DNA from: Limonium bicolor
Lineage: Eukaryota > Streptophyta > Magnoliopsida > Caryophyllales > Plumbaginaceae
Reading direction: 5' to 3'
Assembly: GCA_023374045.1 (NCBI GenBank)
Contig: JAIOTZ010000247.1
Span: 1 to 64,000 of the forward strand
Length of the DNA stretch: 64,000 nucleotides
Shown: piece after piece, positions 36,201 through 46,416 of the stretch
Position numbering within the stretch: the first letter of the stretch is position 1
Layout of the letters: every line of letters begins with the position of its first letter
Made by a program: the position numbers and the translations under genes
Notes under the pieces: model-generated
Databases searched by the model: none
Seen by the model: the letters and a program-made list of their open reading frames with translations, nothing else
What the model was told of the DNA's origin: nothing

Positions 36201-39200
36201 AGGCTGGAGAATACCCTTAACTACGGTTTAGAAAGAGTCTGGGCTATAGGATACATGAAGAGTTCTCGTCGGTAAGCTGATGTTTGACACTTAAAAGCCT
36301 GAACCCTTGACCTTGTTCACTTATATTCCTGCTCGTACATTGTCTAATCATAAATAAAATAGAGTACTAACTCAAATTAAACTTCTAATGGGTTTGTCTA
36401 TTATACAATGCATACGCTGCTACGTAGGAATCTACTTATTGTAAGATTCTTTTGCATAGGAGTCTTACTTTGGCTACTCTGGGCTAATCAATCATGATTC
36501 CCTTTAATCAGAAAGTATCTGGATGTTGTTTCTTTGATGACATGCTCACATATTTGGGTTGGTAGAGTCTAAAGCACAATGCATCTGTGGTCATTGTAGG
36601 GTAGTGATTGGTTATGATGAAGGAACCATCATGGTCAAGATAGGCCGTGAAATACCTGTGGCGAGTATGGATAACAGTGGAAAAATTATATGGGCAAAGC
36701 ATAATGAAATTCAGACGGTTGATATCAGGCGTGTAGGGGCTGGTTATGAGAATAGCAATAACTACTGGTTTTAATGTATTCATACTATGGATACAAGAAT
36801 GCCAAAATTTACGCCCAACATGACCAATAGATCTATATCTTCTCCTGGGTGTTAGTTGATTGAGGATCATTGCAAATAGTTAGCTGAGTTTCTTGTAGCT
36901 GTGTAGCCATACAGTTCTAAAATATCTCAAGTATTAAGGGTCTGGCAATCCAATTGATCACCACATACCTACTCTGAGAGGAGGTCACCGATTTCTGTCT
37001 ACTTGGTGCACTTCTTCTAGCACAATTTCATTTATTACCCTATCTGATATTTGGTTGAACCACCAGTTGAATACATACTAGTTGCTTCAGTTCGACACAT
37101 TTATGCTAGTCATAATATCCTGGTTATTAATTTGTATGAATTCTTTGTTGTTGATTGGCATAGAAAATGTTTTCTTTGATGACATGTTCACATATTTGGG
37201 TTGGTAGAGTCTTAATAGCACAATGCATCTGTGGTCATTTTAGGGTAGTGATTGGTTTATGATGAAGGAACCATCATGGTCAAGATAGGCCGTGAAATAC
37301 CTGTGGCGAGTATGGATAACAGTGGAAAAATTATATGGGCAAAGCATAATGAAATTCAGACGGTTGATATCAGGCGTGTAGGGGCTGGTTATGAGAATAG
37401 CAATAACTACTGGTTTTAATGTATTCATACTATGGATACAAGAATGCCAAAATTTATGCCCAACATGACCAATAGATCTATAACTTCTCCTGGGTGTTAG
37501 TTGATTAAGGATCATTGCAAATAGTTAGCTGAGTTTCTTGTAGCTGTGTAGCCATACAGTTCTAAAATATCTCAAGTATTAAGGGTCTGGCAATCCAATT
37601 GATCACCACATACCTACTCTGAGAGGAGGTCACCGATTTCTGTCTACTTGGTGCACTTCTTCTAGCTCAATTTCATTTATTACCCTATCTGATATTTGGT
37701 TGAACAGCCAGTTGAACGAAGAAGAAATACATACTAGTTTCCTTCAGTTCGACACATTTATGTAGTCATAATATCCTGGTTATTAATTTGTATGAATTTT
37801 CTTTGTTGTTGCATGGCAGGAAAATGTTTTGGGACATGTTGAGATCTTGATATATTCTGATAATGTTTCAAATTGTTTGGTTCTGTGCACTGATACCAAA
37901 TCTGATCTGTTCTTGCGCGCAGACAATGGCCAAGTCTTTTGAGGTATCTGAATTGCCAGGTGATTTGCTATCTTCTATGTTTCCTACAATCTGTTTTTTT
38001 CTTCAAGTTCTTGAACTTCAGAGGATGTCTATAGGTTCTGACACTTACTCACACTTTCATTTGGATTGTGGCTTTGTACAGTTAGGTCTGCCAAGTTCAT
38101 TGCTCGAAAGCAGTGGGTTGTTGCCGGAGCTGATGACATGTTTATACGTGTACAACTATAATACTATGGATAAGGTCAAAGTTTTTGAGGCACACACCGA
38201 TTACATAAGATGTGTAGCTGTTCATCCTACACTTGCTGTCATCTTCTGATGATATGCTGATCAAGCTCTGGGATTGGGACAAGGGGTGGATCTGTACTCA
38301 GTATTTGAAGGACATTCTCATTAGGTGATGCAAGTGACATTTAATCCCAAAGTCGAACACATTCGCTAGTGCCTCCCTAGATCACACCATAAGGTGATTG
38401 TCCTTCATGTATCTCATATAGCAAATTAATGTTGGATTGTGAAGCTTAGACTTTGCTGACTGTTATACTGTTGTTACAGATCTGGAATCTTGGATCACCT
38501 GATCCAAATTTTACCCTAGATGCTCATCTAAAAGGTGTGAACTGTGTGGATTACTTTACTGGTGGTGATTACCTCATTACTGGTTCTGATGATCACACTG
38601 CAAAGGTGTGAACGTTTTCTAGTACTTGGCTTTGTTGGATACAAGTAAATAGATGCTTAACATGATCATCTTGGATACAGGTATGGGATTACCAAACCAA
38701 AAGCTGTGTCCAGACATTAGAAGGGCACACTCACAATGTTTCTGCAGTATGTTTTCATCCGGAGCCCCTATAATTATTACAGGTTCTGAAGATGGCACAG
38801 TTCGGATCTGGCACTCGACTACTTACAGGCAACTGATCTTGTCTCTTTTAGATGAATCTCACTGGTCTTGGTTTCTCTAGGAGTTGATGTTATAGGCTGT
38901 AGCCTTGTTGCCTCTCAATCAGATTTGGTTTTCTGCAGGCTGGAGAATACCCTTAACTACGGTTTAGAAAGAGTCTGGGCTATAGGATACATGAAGAGTT
39001 CTCGTCGGTAAGCTGATGTCTTTGACTCTTAAAAGCCTGAACCCTTGACCTTGTTCACTTATATTCCTGCTCGTACATTGTCTAATCATAAATAAAATAG
39101 AGTACTAACTCAAATTAAACTTCTAATGGGTTTGTCTATTATACAATGCATACTGCTACGTAGGAATCTACTTATTGTAAGATTCTTTTGCATAGGAGTC

Positions 39201-42200
39201 TTACTTTGGCTACTCTGGGCTAATCAATCATGATTCCCCTTTAATCAGAAAGTATCTGGATGTTGTTTCTTTGATGACATGCTCACATATTTGGGTTGGT
39301 AGAGTCTTAATAGCACAATGCATCTGTGGTCATTGTAGGGTAGTGATTGGTTATGATGAAGGAACCATCATGGTCAAGATAGGCCGTGAAATACCTGTGG
39401 CGAGTATGGATAACAGTGGAAAAATTATATGGGCAAAGCATAATGAAATTCAGACGGTTGATATCAGGCGTGTAGGGGCTGGTTATGAGGTAATGGCAAT
39501 AACTACTGGTTTTAATGTATTCATACTATGGATACAAGAATGCCAAAATTATGCCCAACATGACTCTGCCTCAGGTAACTGATGGGGAAAGGCTTCCATT
39601 GGCTGTCAAGGAGTTGGGGACTTGTGATCTTTATCCACAAGTAAGTTGCATGCTTGTTGTAATAGTGATTCTGACTTACATTACAGAATTGGTAATCAAA
39701 ATAGATCTGTCGGTCCCCTCTTTGTTTGCCAACGAGTATAATAAGGTGGTTCAGTATCTATCATGAGTGTTTGCCTTGAGGTATACGATATGTTAGTGTT
39801 TTGGTTCTTCCATGATGGTAATCTTGAGTGAGTTTGAAGAATTGGTGTTAATTTTTCTGTTATTCTTATGGTGTAATGGTGTAAAATTTTCAGAGCTTGA
39901 AGCACAACCCGAATGGAAGGTTTGTTGTAGTGTGGGGATGGAGAATATGATTTATACTGCTGTAGCATGGAGGAATAGATCTTTGGTTCTGCTTTGGAGT
40001 TTGTTTGGTCATCTGAGGGTGAATATGCTGTCAGAGAAAGCACATCCAAGATCAAGATCTTTAGCAAAAACTTCAGGTTTGTTCATTTTAAAGTTACTTG
40101 CTCTTGTGGTTTGCAGCCTAACTCTGTATGACATAGTAGTTTGCTGTTTTTATGGATCTGTAACAGTATTATCTGCTATAATAATTTAAGTGCAGATTCA
40201 TCTCTAAAACGATAGATATTTTTAATAGGAGGGAGTAGTTTGGTGGTATGGGAGATGTGGTGTCTGTTCATTTTGGGGTGAACTCTTTGATTTTGATGTG
40301 GATTCCAGCCTGGTCTTGGATAGTGTTATTGAACAGGAGTTAAGGTCCTATGAATGATTGTCACTGTAAAATGATATTTAACTGGAATTTGAGACTAACG
40401 ACAGATGGTAGATGAAATTTAAACTATTGTGCTATTCAGGGTTGAACTCCCACTTCTGATCATACATGATTGGGCGTGTTCCTAAATGGTAACCATTATA
40501 GGCTATGCCTTAAGGTCATGGTCTCACTGTCACAGCTCTTTTTGAAAGTTAAAATGTCTTTGTTATTTTAATTTAAATTCAGTACCGAAAATGGATGCAC
40601 CACGTTAGCTATCAACTATTGTTAAGATCTTGTTTTCTTGAATCTTCTGGTGAAGCTTTATAGTGGTGGTACCTTTGCAGGAAAAAAAGAGTATGCGACC
40701 CACATTTTCCGCTGAGCGTATATATGGTGGAACTCTATTGGCCATCTGCTCCAATGATTTCATTTGTTTTTATGACTGGGCTGAATGCCGGTTGATCAGA
40801 AGGATTGATGTTAATGTTAAGGTGAGGAAAGTATGATCTGATTCTTGTTCACTGTATGGTATAGGAACCTCGACTGACGTTTTCTATCTATTCAGAATCT
40901 CTATTGGGCTGACAGCGGTGATTTAGTGGCCATTGCGAGTGATGCTTCATTCTACATTCTCGAGTACAAGGTAGGACCTCTATCTTCTCTTGTTTCATGG
41001 TCCCTGTGGGGTTACGTCACTTAGGTCTCTTTTAATTGCTTTTGCAAGTATAACTGACTGGGTATACCGTATATGTCTGCTGCAGCCTTTTGTGTAGGGA
41101 TAGGCAGCTCTTAACATGCATACATTATGTATCATTTTTTCCTTCAGAATTATATGGACTGATTTTGTTTGTTGATGTTCCAGCGTGATGTAGTATCTTC
41201 CTACTTCGACAGTGGAAGGCCAGTTGATGAACAGGGAGTGGAGGATGCATTTGAGCTGCGCCATGAAACTAATGAGAGAGTTGAACTGGAATATGGGTTG
41301 GCGATTGTTTTATTTATAACAATCCTCCTGGCGGCTCAATTATTGTGTTGGCGGCGAGGTGCGGATGGTTTTAGTCGTTTCCTGCCTTTTTTTTTCTTTC
41401 TTTTTGGTTCCAGTTTAGGCATGGTTCTTTGTCTGTGATACTTGAAACTTTTGTATTTATAATACATACCTGCAGGTAACCACAATGTTTCATCTCGATG
41501 TCCAATGTATCTCTTGGGATATCTTGCTGGTCAGAGTCGTGTTTATCTCATCGACAAGGAATTCAAGTGAGCCTGTCATTCTATTTCATTTAAAGTAGCA
41601 TAGAATATGGGCTGGTTTGCTAATATATACATCTTGTAAAATATTATTGCAGTGTTATGGGTTACACATTACTTCTGAGTCTGATTGAATACAAGACTCT
41701 TGTAATGCGTGGAGATACTGAACGGGCCAATGAGATTTTACCTTCCATTCCTAAGGAGCATCATAATAGGTGTGGATTATCAAGCAATGCCTTTCAGCAA
41801 AGTTTTATGTATTTTCTTTATTTCTCTTCTCTATGGGCATGTCAAAAATCATTCTTGATTACCAACAGAATGTCTGTTTGATCACACGGCTGCTGGTTGA
41901 ATCTTATCACTGATCTGCCATTTATTTATTCGTTTATTATGATTATTATGGTTTATATGGGAGCTGAGTTGGATATTATCTTAATCTTCCAGTGTGGCTC
42001 GCTTCCTTGAAGCTCGTGGTATGATCGAGGAAGCCCTTGAAGTAGCTACAGATCCTGATTATAGGTTTGAGTTGGCTGTACAGCTTGGTAGACTAGAAGT
42101 GCTAAGGCAAGTTAATATATAGAGAAGTGTCTATTTTAAGCACCCTCCCCCCATTAAAATAAAAAATTGCCCTTGTACGTTTACTTATCTGATATTTTCT

Positions 42201-44708
42201 CCCCAAAACAGGAGATAGCAAATGAAGTCCAAAGTGAATCTAAGTGGAAGCATTAGGTGAACTGGCCATGTCTACTGGAAAGGTTTGTTGCTTAGTAAAT
42301 AGTTTTCTTAGAGATCCCACAGAAATGAAAACAATAGAAAAAGTTAAGATGGAACTGATGTGACAAGAACGGAATAGAAGGGTAACTACTGAACGGATTG
42401 AACTTACAAGTCGCCTAAGATGACTTTCATGTATAGCACTGTTTCTTTCGTATAATTTCAATGCCACTAATTATTTGCTAATAGCTGCTACTTTGGATGT
42501 TCTCTTATGAAGGCTTTTTCTTTGAATGAGTTTTTGTAACAATGGAATTGTAGTTGCTGTTATGGGCACATAAAGCCTCAATATTTGTGTTCACTCTACC
42601 TCACTTCCCAGCAGACAAATTCTTATGTATTTTTTTTTTGCTTCATGCATGATCTATTTTTGGTTGGGGGTACTGCAGTTGGAAATGGCTGAAGAGTGTT
42701 TGAAGAAAGCAATGGATTTGAGTGGGTTGTTGTTGCTTTATTCTTCATTGGTGATGCGGAAGGAATTTCTGTCCTTGCAAACCTTGCTAAAGAGCAGGGC
42801 AAAAATAATGTCGCCTTTATGTGTTTGTTCATGTTGGGAAAATTGGAGGACTGCCTCCAGCTATTGGTGGACAGGTTAGACAATGCTTTCTTTTTTCTGT
42901 TTTATTCAAATAGACATTTCCATGTGTTGTGTATCCTTTCTAACAATAGTCTATACTTTATTTTCTGTACAGTAACCGGATACCTGAGGCTGCTTTAATG
43001 GCACGATCTTATCTTCCCAGCAAGGTGTCGGAAATTGTTGCAATCTGGAGAAAGGACCTGACCAAGGTGATTTGATTCTCTATTTTTGATTCTGACGAAT
43101 GTTTACTAGTGTGTTATTATGTTCCATGTGTGTCCTTTACCTGTCCCATGTTCATGGTTACTTGGCTGATTCATGCTGCTGAATGGTACATTGTTATTGG
43201 ATGCTGTTCTTCTAGTTTATTAGTCTTTCGTGCTTGTTTTGCGCTTTGACTGTGAAAGCCATTCTGAAAATAGCTAACTTTTGAGGTGCTGTGTTTAGAT
43301 AATTTATGTCATAACGTTTAGTGTGTTATTTTGCTGCTCTTGTGCATTTTGTTCTACTTTCTAGTCTAACTTGGTTTGCTACCTCGCAGATTAACCCAAA
43401 AGCTGCGGAGTCATTGGCTGACCCTCAGGAGTATCCTAACTTGTTTGAGGACTGGGAACTTGCTCTTTCTGTCGAGTCTCAAGTTGCAGAGAGAAGGTAT
43501 AGCACATATTTCAGATTAGGTCTCCTAATATCTTGGTATTTTCTGGTACATCTCTGGTAGTGGTCAGTTTCATGCACATTTTTTTTGCAAGCTATACACC
43601 TGCTTTCTTTTTATTTTGCAGGGGTTCTTATCCCTCTGCTGAGGAGTACTTGAGCTATGCTGACAAGTCCAGAGCTGATCTTGTGTCTGAATTCAAAAGG
43701 ATGCAAATAAATGAAGAGCAACCTGTTCAAAACGGAGATGCAACATATGATGATGAGGTAAGATCTTGTAACTTCTATAAGATAAGTAGATAACATGCTT
43801 GTTCGCAGGTTTAGATGTTTGCGCCCTTGCCTGAGTCTTGATGCTATCTGTCATTACTTGGAAAAATGTCTATCATGGTGTTAGGCTGCTGTGTCATTCG
43901 TTTGTATTACAGGGGTAGTCTACTTGAGCACAGTTTCGTAGTGTAAATCATCCTGGATATTGTTAATGAAATTAGGCCTCTTAGAGGATTATGGAGGGAG
44001 ATCCACTCTGAATCGTATCAATTGGTATCAGAACTTCTCTTCACTTCGCAGTGAAGTTTGGTTCATGGTAATGCCACGTAGTGGTAAGGAATCGACTATG
44101 GAGAAAGAGCTGACGGTGATTAATGGGAGATTGGAGGACATTGATGGGAAGGTTGCCAATCTCTCTGCGGCTGTGTTTTAGATGCAAAAAAGATTTGCAG
44201 ATCCTGCTGCGGCAATCGTTCCAAGAATCGAGAGAAGTTCAACCGCTAGGATCTCTTAGTAGTCAGGGGGAATGGGTGATGAAAGTAGTCAAGAAGACTG
44301 AAGAGCGGAATGTTTTTGGGCTTGTGGGAGTAAGTAGTGAATTTGGAGAAGATCGATTAGACATTCTTTACAGTTTGCACCTAGAATCGAGTGTGGAAGA
44401 GTTCTGAAAGAGATTTGATTTCTATTCTGTACATTTAACGGACGTCCGAGCAGCAGTCCACTTAAGCAGAGTTTCCTAGATTGTAAATGAAAATAGGCCT
44501 CTTAGAGGATTGTGGAGGGAGATACATCTCGAATCGTATCAATTGCGGCCTAACACATGGTCTGTAATATTCTATATATTGAAGATGCTTTGATGATTGA
44601 TCAGGATGCTGAAGAAAATGGAGAAGACGAGAGCCAAGAAGAGGCAGTGGTGGTGGATGCCGATTCTAATGATGGGGTACGAATACAGAAGGTACCCCAT
44701 CAGCTTAA
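28353..44708 (+). CDS. COPB2: Coatomer subunit beta' (beta'-COP) locus, internally duplicated
   Basis: Beta'-COP is a WD40-repeat subunit of the COPI coat that forms vesicles for Golgi-to-ER and intra-Golgi transport. It binds dilysine cargo signals and pairs with alpha-COP. The locus encodes nearly the whole family protein across 24 recognisable exons: the N-terminal WD40 propeller (PLRLEIK, then [12 protein letters not shown]), further WD40 blades, the alpha-solenoid ([20 protein letters not shown]), and the C-terminal tail ending [10 protein letters not shown] with stop 44706-44708. Exons are not simply collinear: 1-5 occur once at the left, then partial copies, then 5-24 at the right. No path through the printed sequence is free of frameshifts. 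It may be a real rearranged pseudogene, a gene with adjacent copies, or a misassembled single gene. A polyadenylation-like AATAAA lies at about 44936. Confidence 0.85.
30223..30383 (+). other. Displaced intron-21 fragment of the coatomer gene
   Basis: This matches 35276-35436 and 43088-43249, the sequence that follows exon 21 in the other copies. Its right edge reads GCGCTTTGA and then continues as exon 6 (GAGGCACACACC). Intron 21 and exon 6 share TTTGA here, a 5-base microhomology. Confidence 0.85.
30384..35254 (+). pseudogene. Coatomer beta' partial copy A2 (exons 6-21)
   Basis: It starts inside exon 6. Exons: 6 to 30591, 7 30678-30809, 8 30886-31033, 9 31145-31213, 10 31546-31696, 11 31783-31846, 12 32094-32280, 13 32878-33018, 14 33092-33166, 15 33379-33548, 16 33666-33758, 17 33844-33960, 18 34183-34297, 19 34402-34473, 20 34865-35059, 21 35161-35254. 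It covers WD40 blades and most of the solenoid. Defects include a lost base in TVRIW (exon 8), lost bases in exon 11, the shared T loss in exon 12 and the shared G loss in exon 20. Donors of introns 8, 9 and 18 begin GC. Confidence 0.85.
35438..36750 (+). pseudogene. Coatomer beta' partial copy B (exons 6-10)
   Basis: It again starts at GAGGCACACACC within exon 6 (to 35647), then exon 7 35734-35865, exon 8 35943-36091, exon 9 36203-36271 and exon 10 36600-36750. Exons 7-10 read well; exon 8 keeps TVRIWHS intact, unlike copy A2. The donor after exon 10 is lost (GAGAATAGC instead of GAGGTAATGG). The sequence then joins intron-4 DNA at about 36822. Confidence 0.85.
36829..37172 (+). other. Displaced intron-4 fragment (first)
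   Basis: This matches 29330-29668, the intron between exons 4 and 5 in copy A1. It is joined on the left to exon-10 flank and on the right, at about GTTTTC, to the sequence upstream of exon 10. Confidence 0.85.
37173..37395 (+). pseudogene. Coatomer beta' exon-10 fragment (copy B2)
   Basis: Exon 10 recurs a third time at 37244-37395 with the same lost donor as copy B and one extra T (ATTGGTTTATG) that shifts the frame. It is followed by the same junction into intron 4. This makes 36530-37172 and 37173-37815 a tandem pair of about 643 bp. Confidence 0.85.
37923..44708 (+). CDS. COPB2: Coatomer beta' right-hand copy C (exons 5-24 with stop)
   Basis: Exons: 5 37923-37959, 6 38082-38393 (complete start [20 protein letters not shown]), 7 38480-38605, 8 38681-38828, 9 38939-39007, 10 39339-39489, 11 39575-39640, 12 39894-40075, 13 40681-40821, 14 40896-40970, 15 41184-41358, 16 41476-41567, 17 41653-41769, 18 41993-42106, 19 42212-42282, 20 42679-42873, 21 42973-43066, 22 43390-43496, 23 43622-43757, 24 44605-44708. 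This is the only copy with exons 22-24. The frame is broken in exon 6 (several indels, HSH-stop-VMQV), 8, 12, 15, 16, 18, 19 and 20. Exon 24 has lost the stretch before its conserved end [10 protein letters not shown]. It would follow exons 1-4 at 28353-28925 if the gene is single. Confidence 0.8.
43914..44541 (+). mobile_element. Small LTR element (TRIM-like) in intron 23 of the coatomer gene
   Basis: Two direct repeats of about 100 bp end AATCGTATCA (at 44020 and 44541) and share TAGGCCTCTTAGAGGATT. Directly after the first repeat comes TTGGTATCAGA, a tRNA-Met type primer site. Between the repeats there is a short gag-like frame from the ATG at 44071 ([19 protein letters not shown], coiled-coil type), broken by a stop. 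The size of about 0.6 kb and very short LTRs fit a TRIM or a small deletion derivative. The outer LTR edges are uncertain. Confidence 0.7.
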
Positions 44709-45560
44709 AAGCCAAATTGGTTGGGCCAGTGTGAAATTCCAAATTTCGTATCTGGTGATTAATTGTTTTTTATTTTCTTTTTTCTTCCTCTCACGCCGTT
44801 CCTCCTTCTGAATGATATACATGATTTCTCATTGTCTATTGTATATTCTTTTCCGTGTTCTGGTTATCCCCATCAACGGATGGAATAATTCCGTCCCGAC
44901 GGATGTAATATGTAATCCTCACCGTCCTCAAGTTTAATAAAAGATTAATTTGAGTCATACATCTATTGTACACATTACTATAAAAGAATAATTGTGATTG
45001 ACGTCACATTTCTGTGTGGGACGAACAGTCACTTCCATTTACTTTTTTATTTTCTATATCGGCCAGTCACATGCTTGTCATTTATTTTTTTACTGTGATC
45101 TAAATTATTTATTCAGATGATGATTGACTACTCTATTATAATATTATATATAATATAATTGGATTTAATAATTTTACTTTCATTTAAAAATAAATCAAAA
45201 TATATTCTATTACAATTAACTAAAATATATTCTATTACAATGATGTTGAAAGTCATAATATACTTTCTTCTATTGAACGGTAAGTAATTTACCTCTTTAT
45301 TACAAATTTTCACACTTTATACAGCCTAAATTATGTTAGTACTCATAATAAATATTATTTGGGTAATTTTAATTTTAATTTAATCTAAAAAGCTTGTAAT
45401 AAAAAGCTAAATCTACTTTCATTTTGAATAGGAGGTAGTCTTATTGTGTTTTTTTCCTTGAGTCGTCTTTTGCTTTTTTTTAAGTTTTGTTTCACTACAG
45501 AACCTAAAATAATTTTTGACCTTTTAACTGACTTAGGGCGGGTTTTTATAGTGGGTAGGT
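44709..45560. other. 3' UTR and AT-rich intergenic DNA
   Basis: The first ~250 bp are probably the 3' UTR of the coatomer gene, with AATAAA at about 44936. The rest is AT-rich and contains no convincing gene. Confidence 0.6.
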
Positions 45561-45562
45561 TA

Positions 45563-46250
45563 TCATATATCATGAATATATTTCAAGTTAGTTATGGAAA
45601 CAATTTTCAACTATCATGGATATATTTTAATCCGATAATATAAATTTCTTTGTATACGTTTAAATCCTATGATGGAAACATATTTCTACTATCATGAATG
45701 ATTTAACATAGTGACAAAAACGTTCATCTATTTTCATGTATACGTTTTAAGCCAGTGATGGAAATATTTATCAATTATCATGAATACATTTTTACCTGGT
45801 GATGGAAATATTTATCAACTATTATTTATGCATTTTAATCCAGTGATTGAAACATTTATCAACTACCATGGATACATTTTAACATACTGATTGTAACATT
45901 TAACAACTATCATGGATACATTTTAACATGAGAGAAACATTTATCAACTATATGGATATATTTAACATAGTGGTGCAAACATTTATCAACTATCATGGAT
46001 ACGTATCCATGATATTTAAATATGGAGTAATTTATCAACTATCATCGGTATATTTTAACATAGTGGTGGAAATATTTATCAAGTATCATGGATATATTTG
46101 ATGTAGTGATAAAAACATTTATCAATTATCATGTATACATTTTTAACCAATGATTGAAATATTTATCAACTATCATGTAGTGATGAAAATATTTAACTAC
46201 TATCATAGATTTTTTAAACTTATTGATGTAAACATTTATGTGTACATTTT
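45563..46250. repeat. Degenerate minisatellite, ~45-50 bp unit
   Basis: The phrase TATCAACTATCATGGATACA followed by TTTTAACATAGTGATGGAAA (two parts of one unit) recurs around a dozen times with substitutions and indels. It covers nearly 700 bp just upstream of the hAT transposase relic. No coding potential. Confidence 0.8.
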
Positions 46251-46416
46251 ATACTTCTATTGGAACATCTATACATAAATGTATATTACCAATGGAAATA
46301 TTAGTGTGGTAATTGATGCATCTTTATCTTCTTATCAATGAACACGTGTATAGATGGACAGGGATACACTATTTAATCTTCGATGACATAATTTTTTTAT
46401 TCTTTTATCATTTTAA

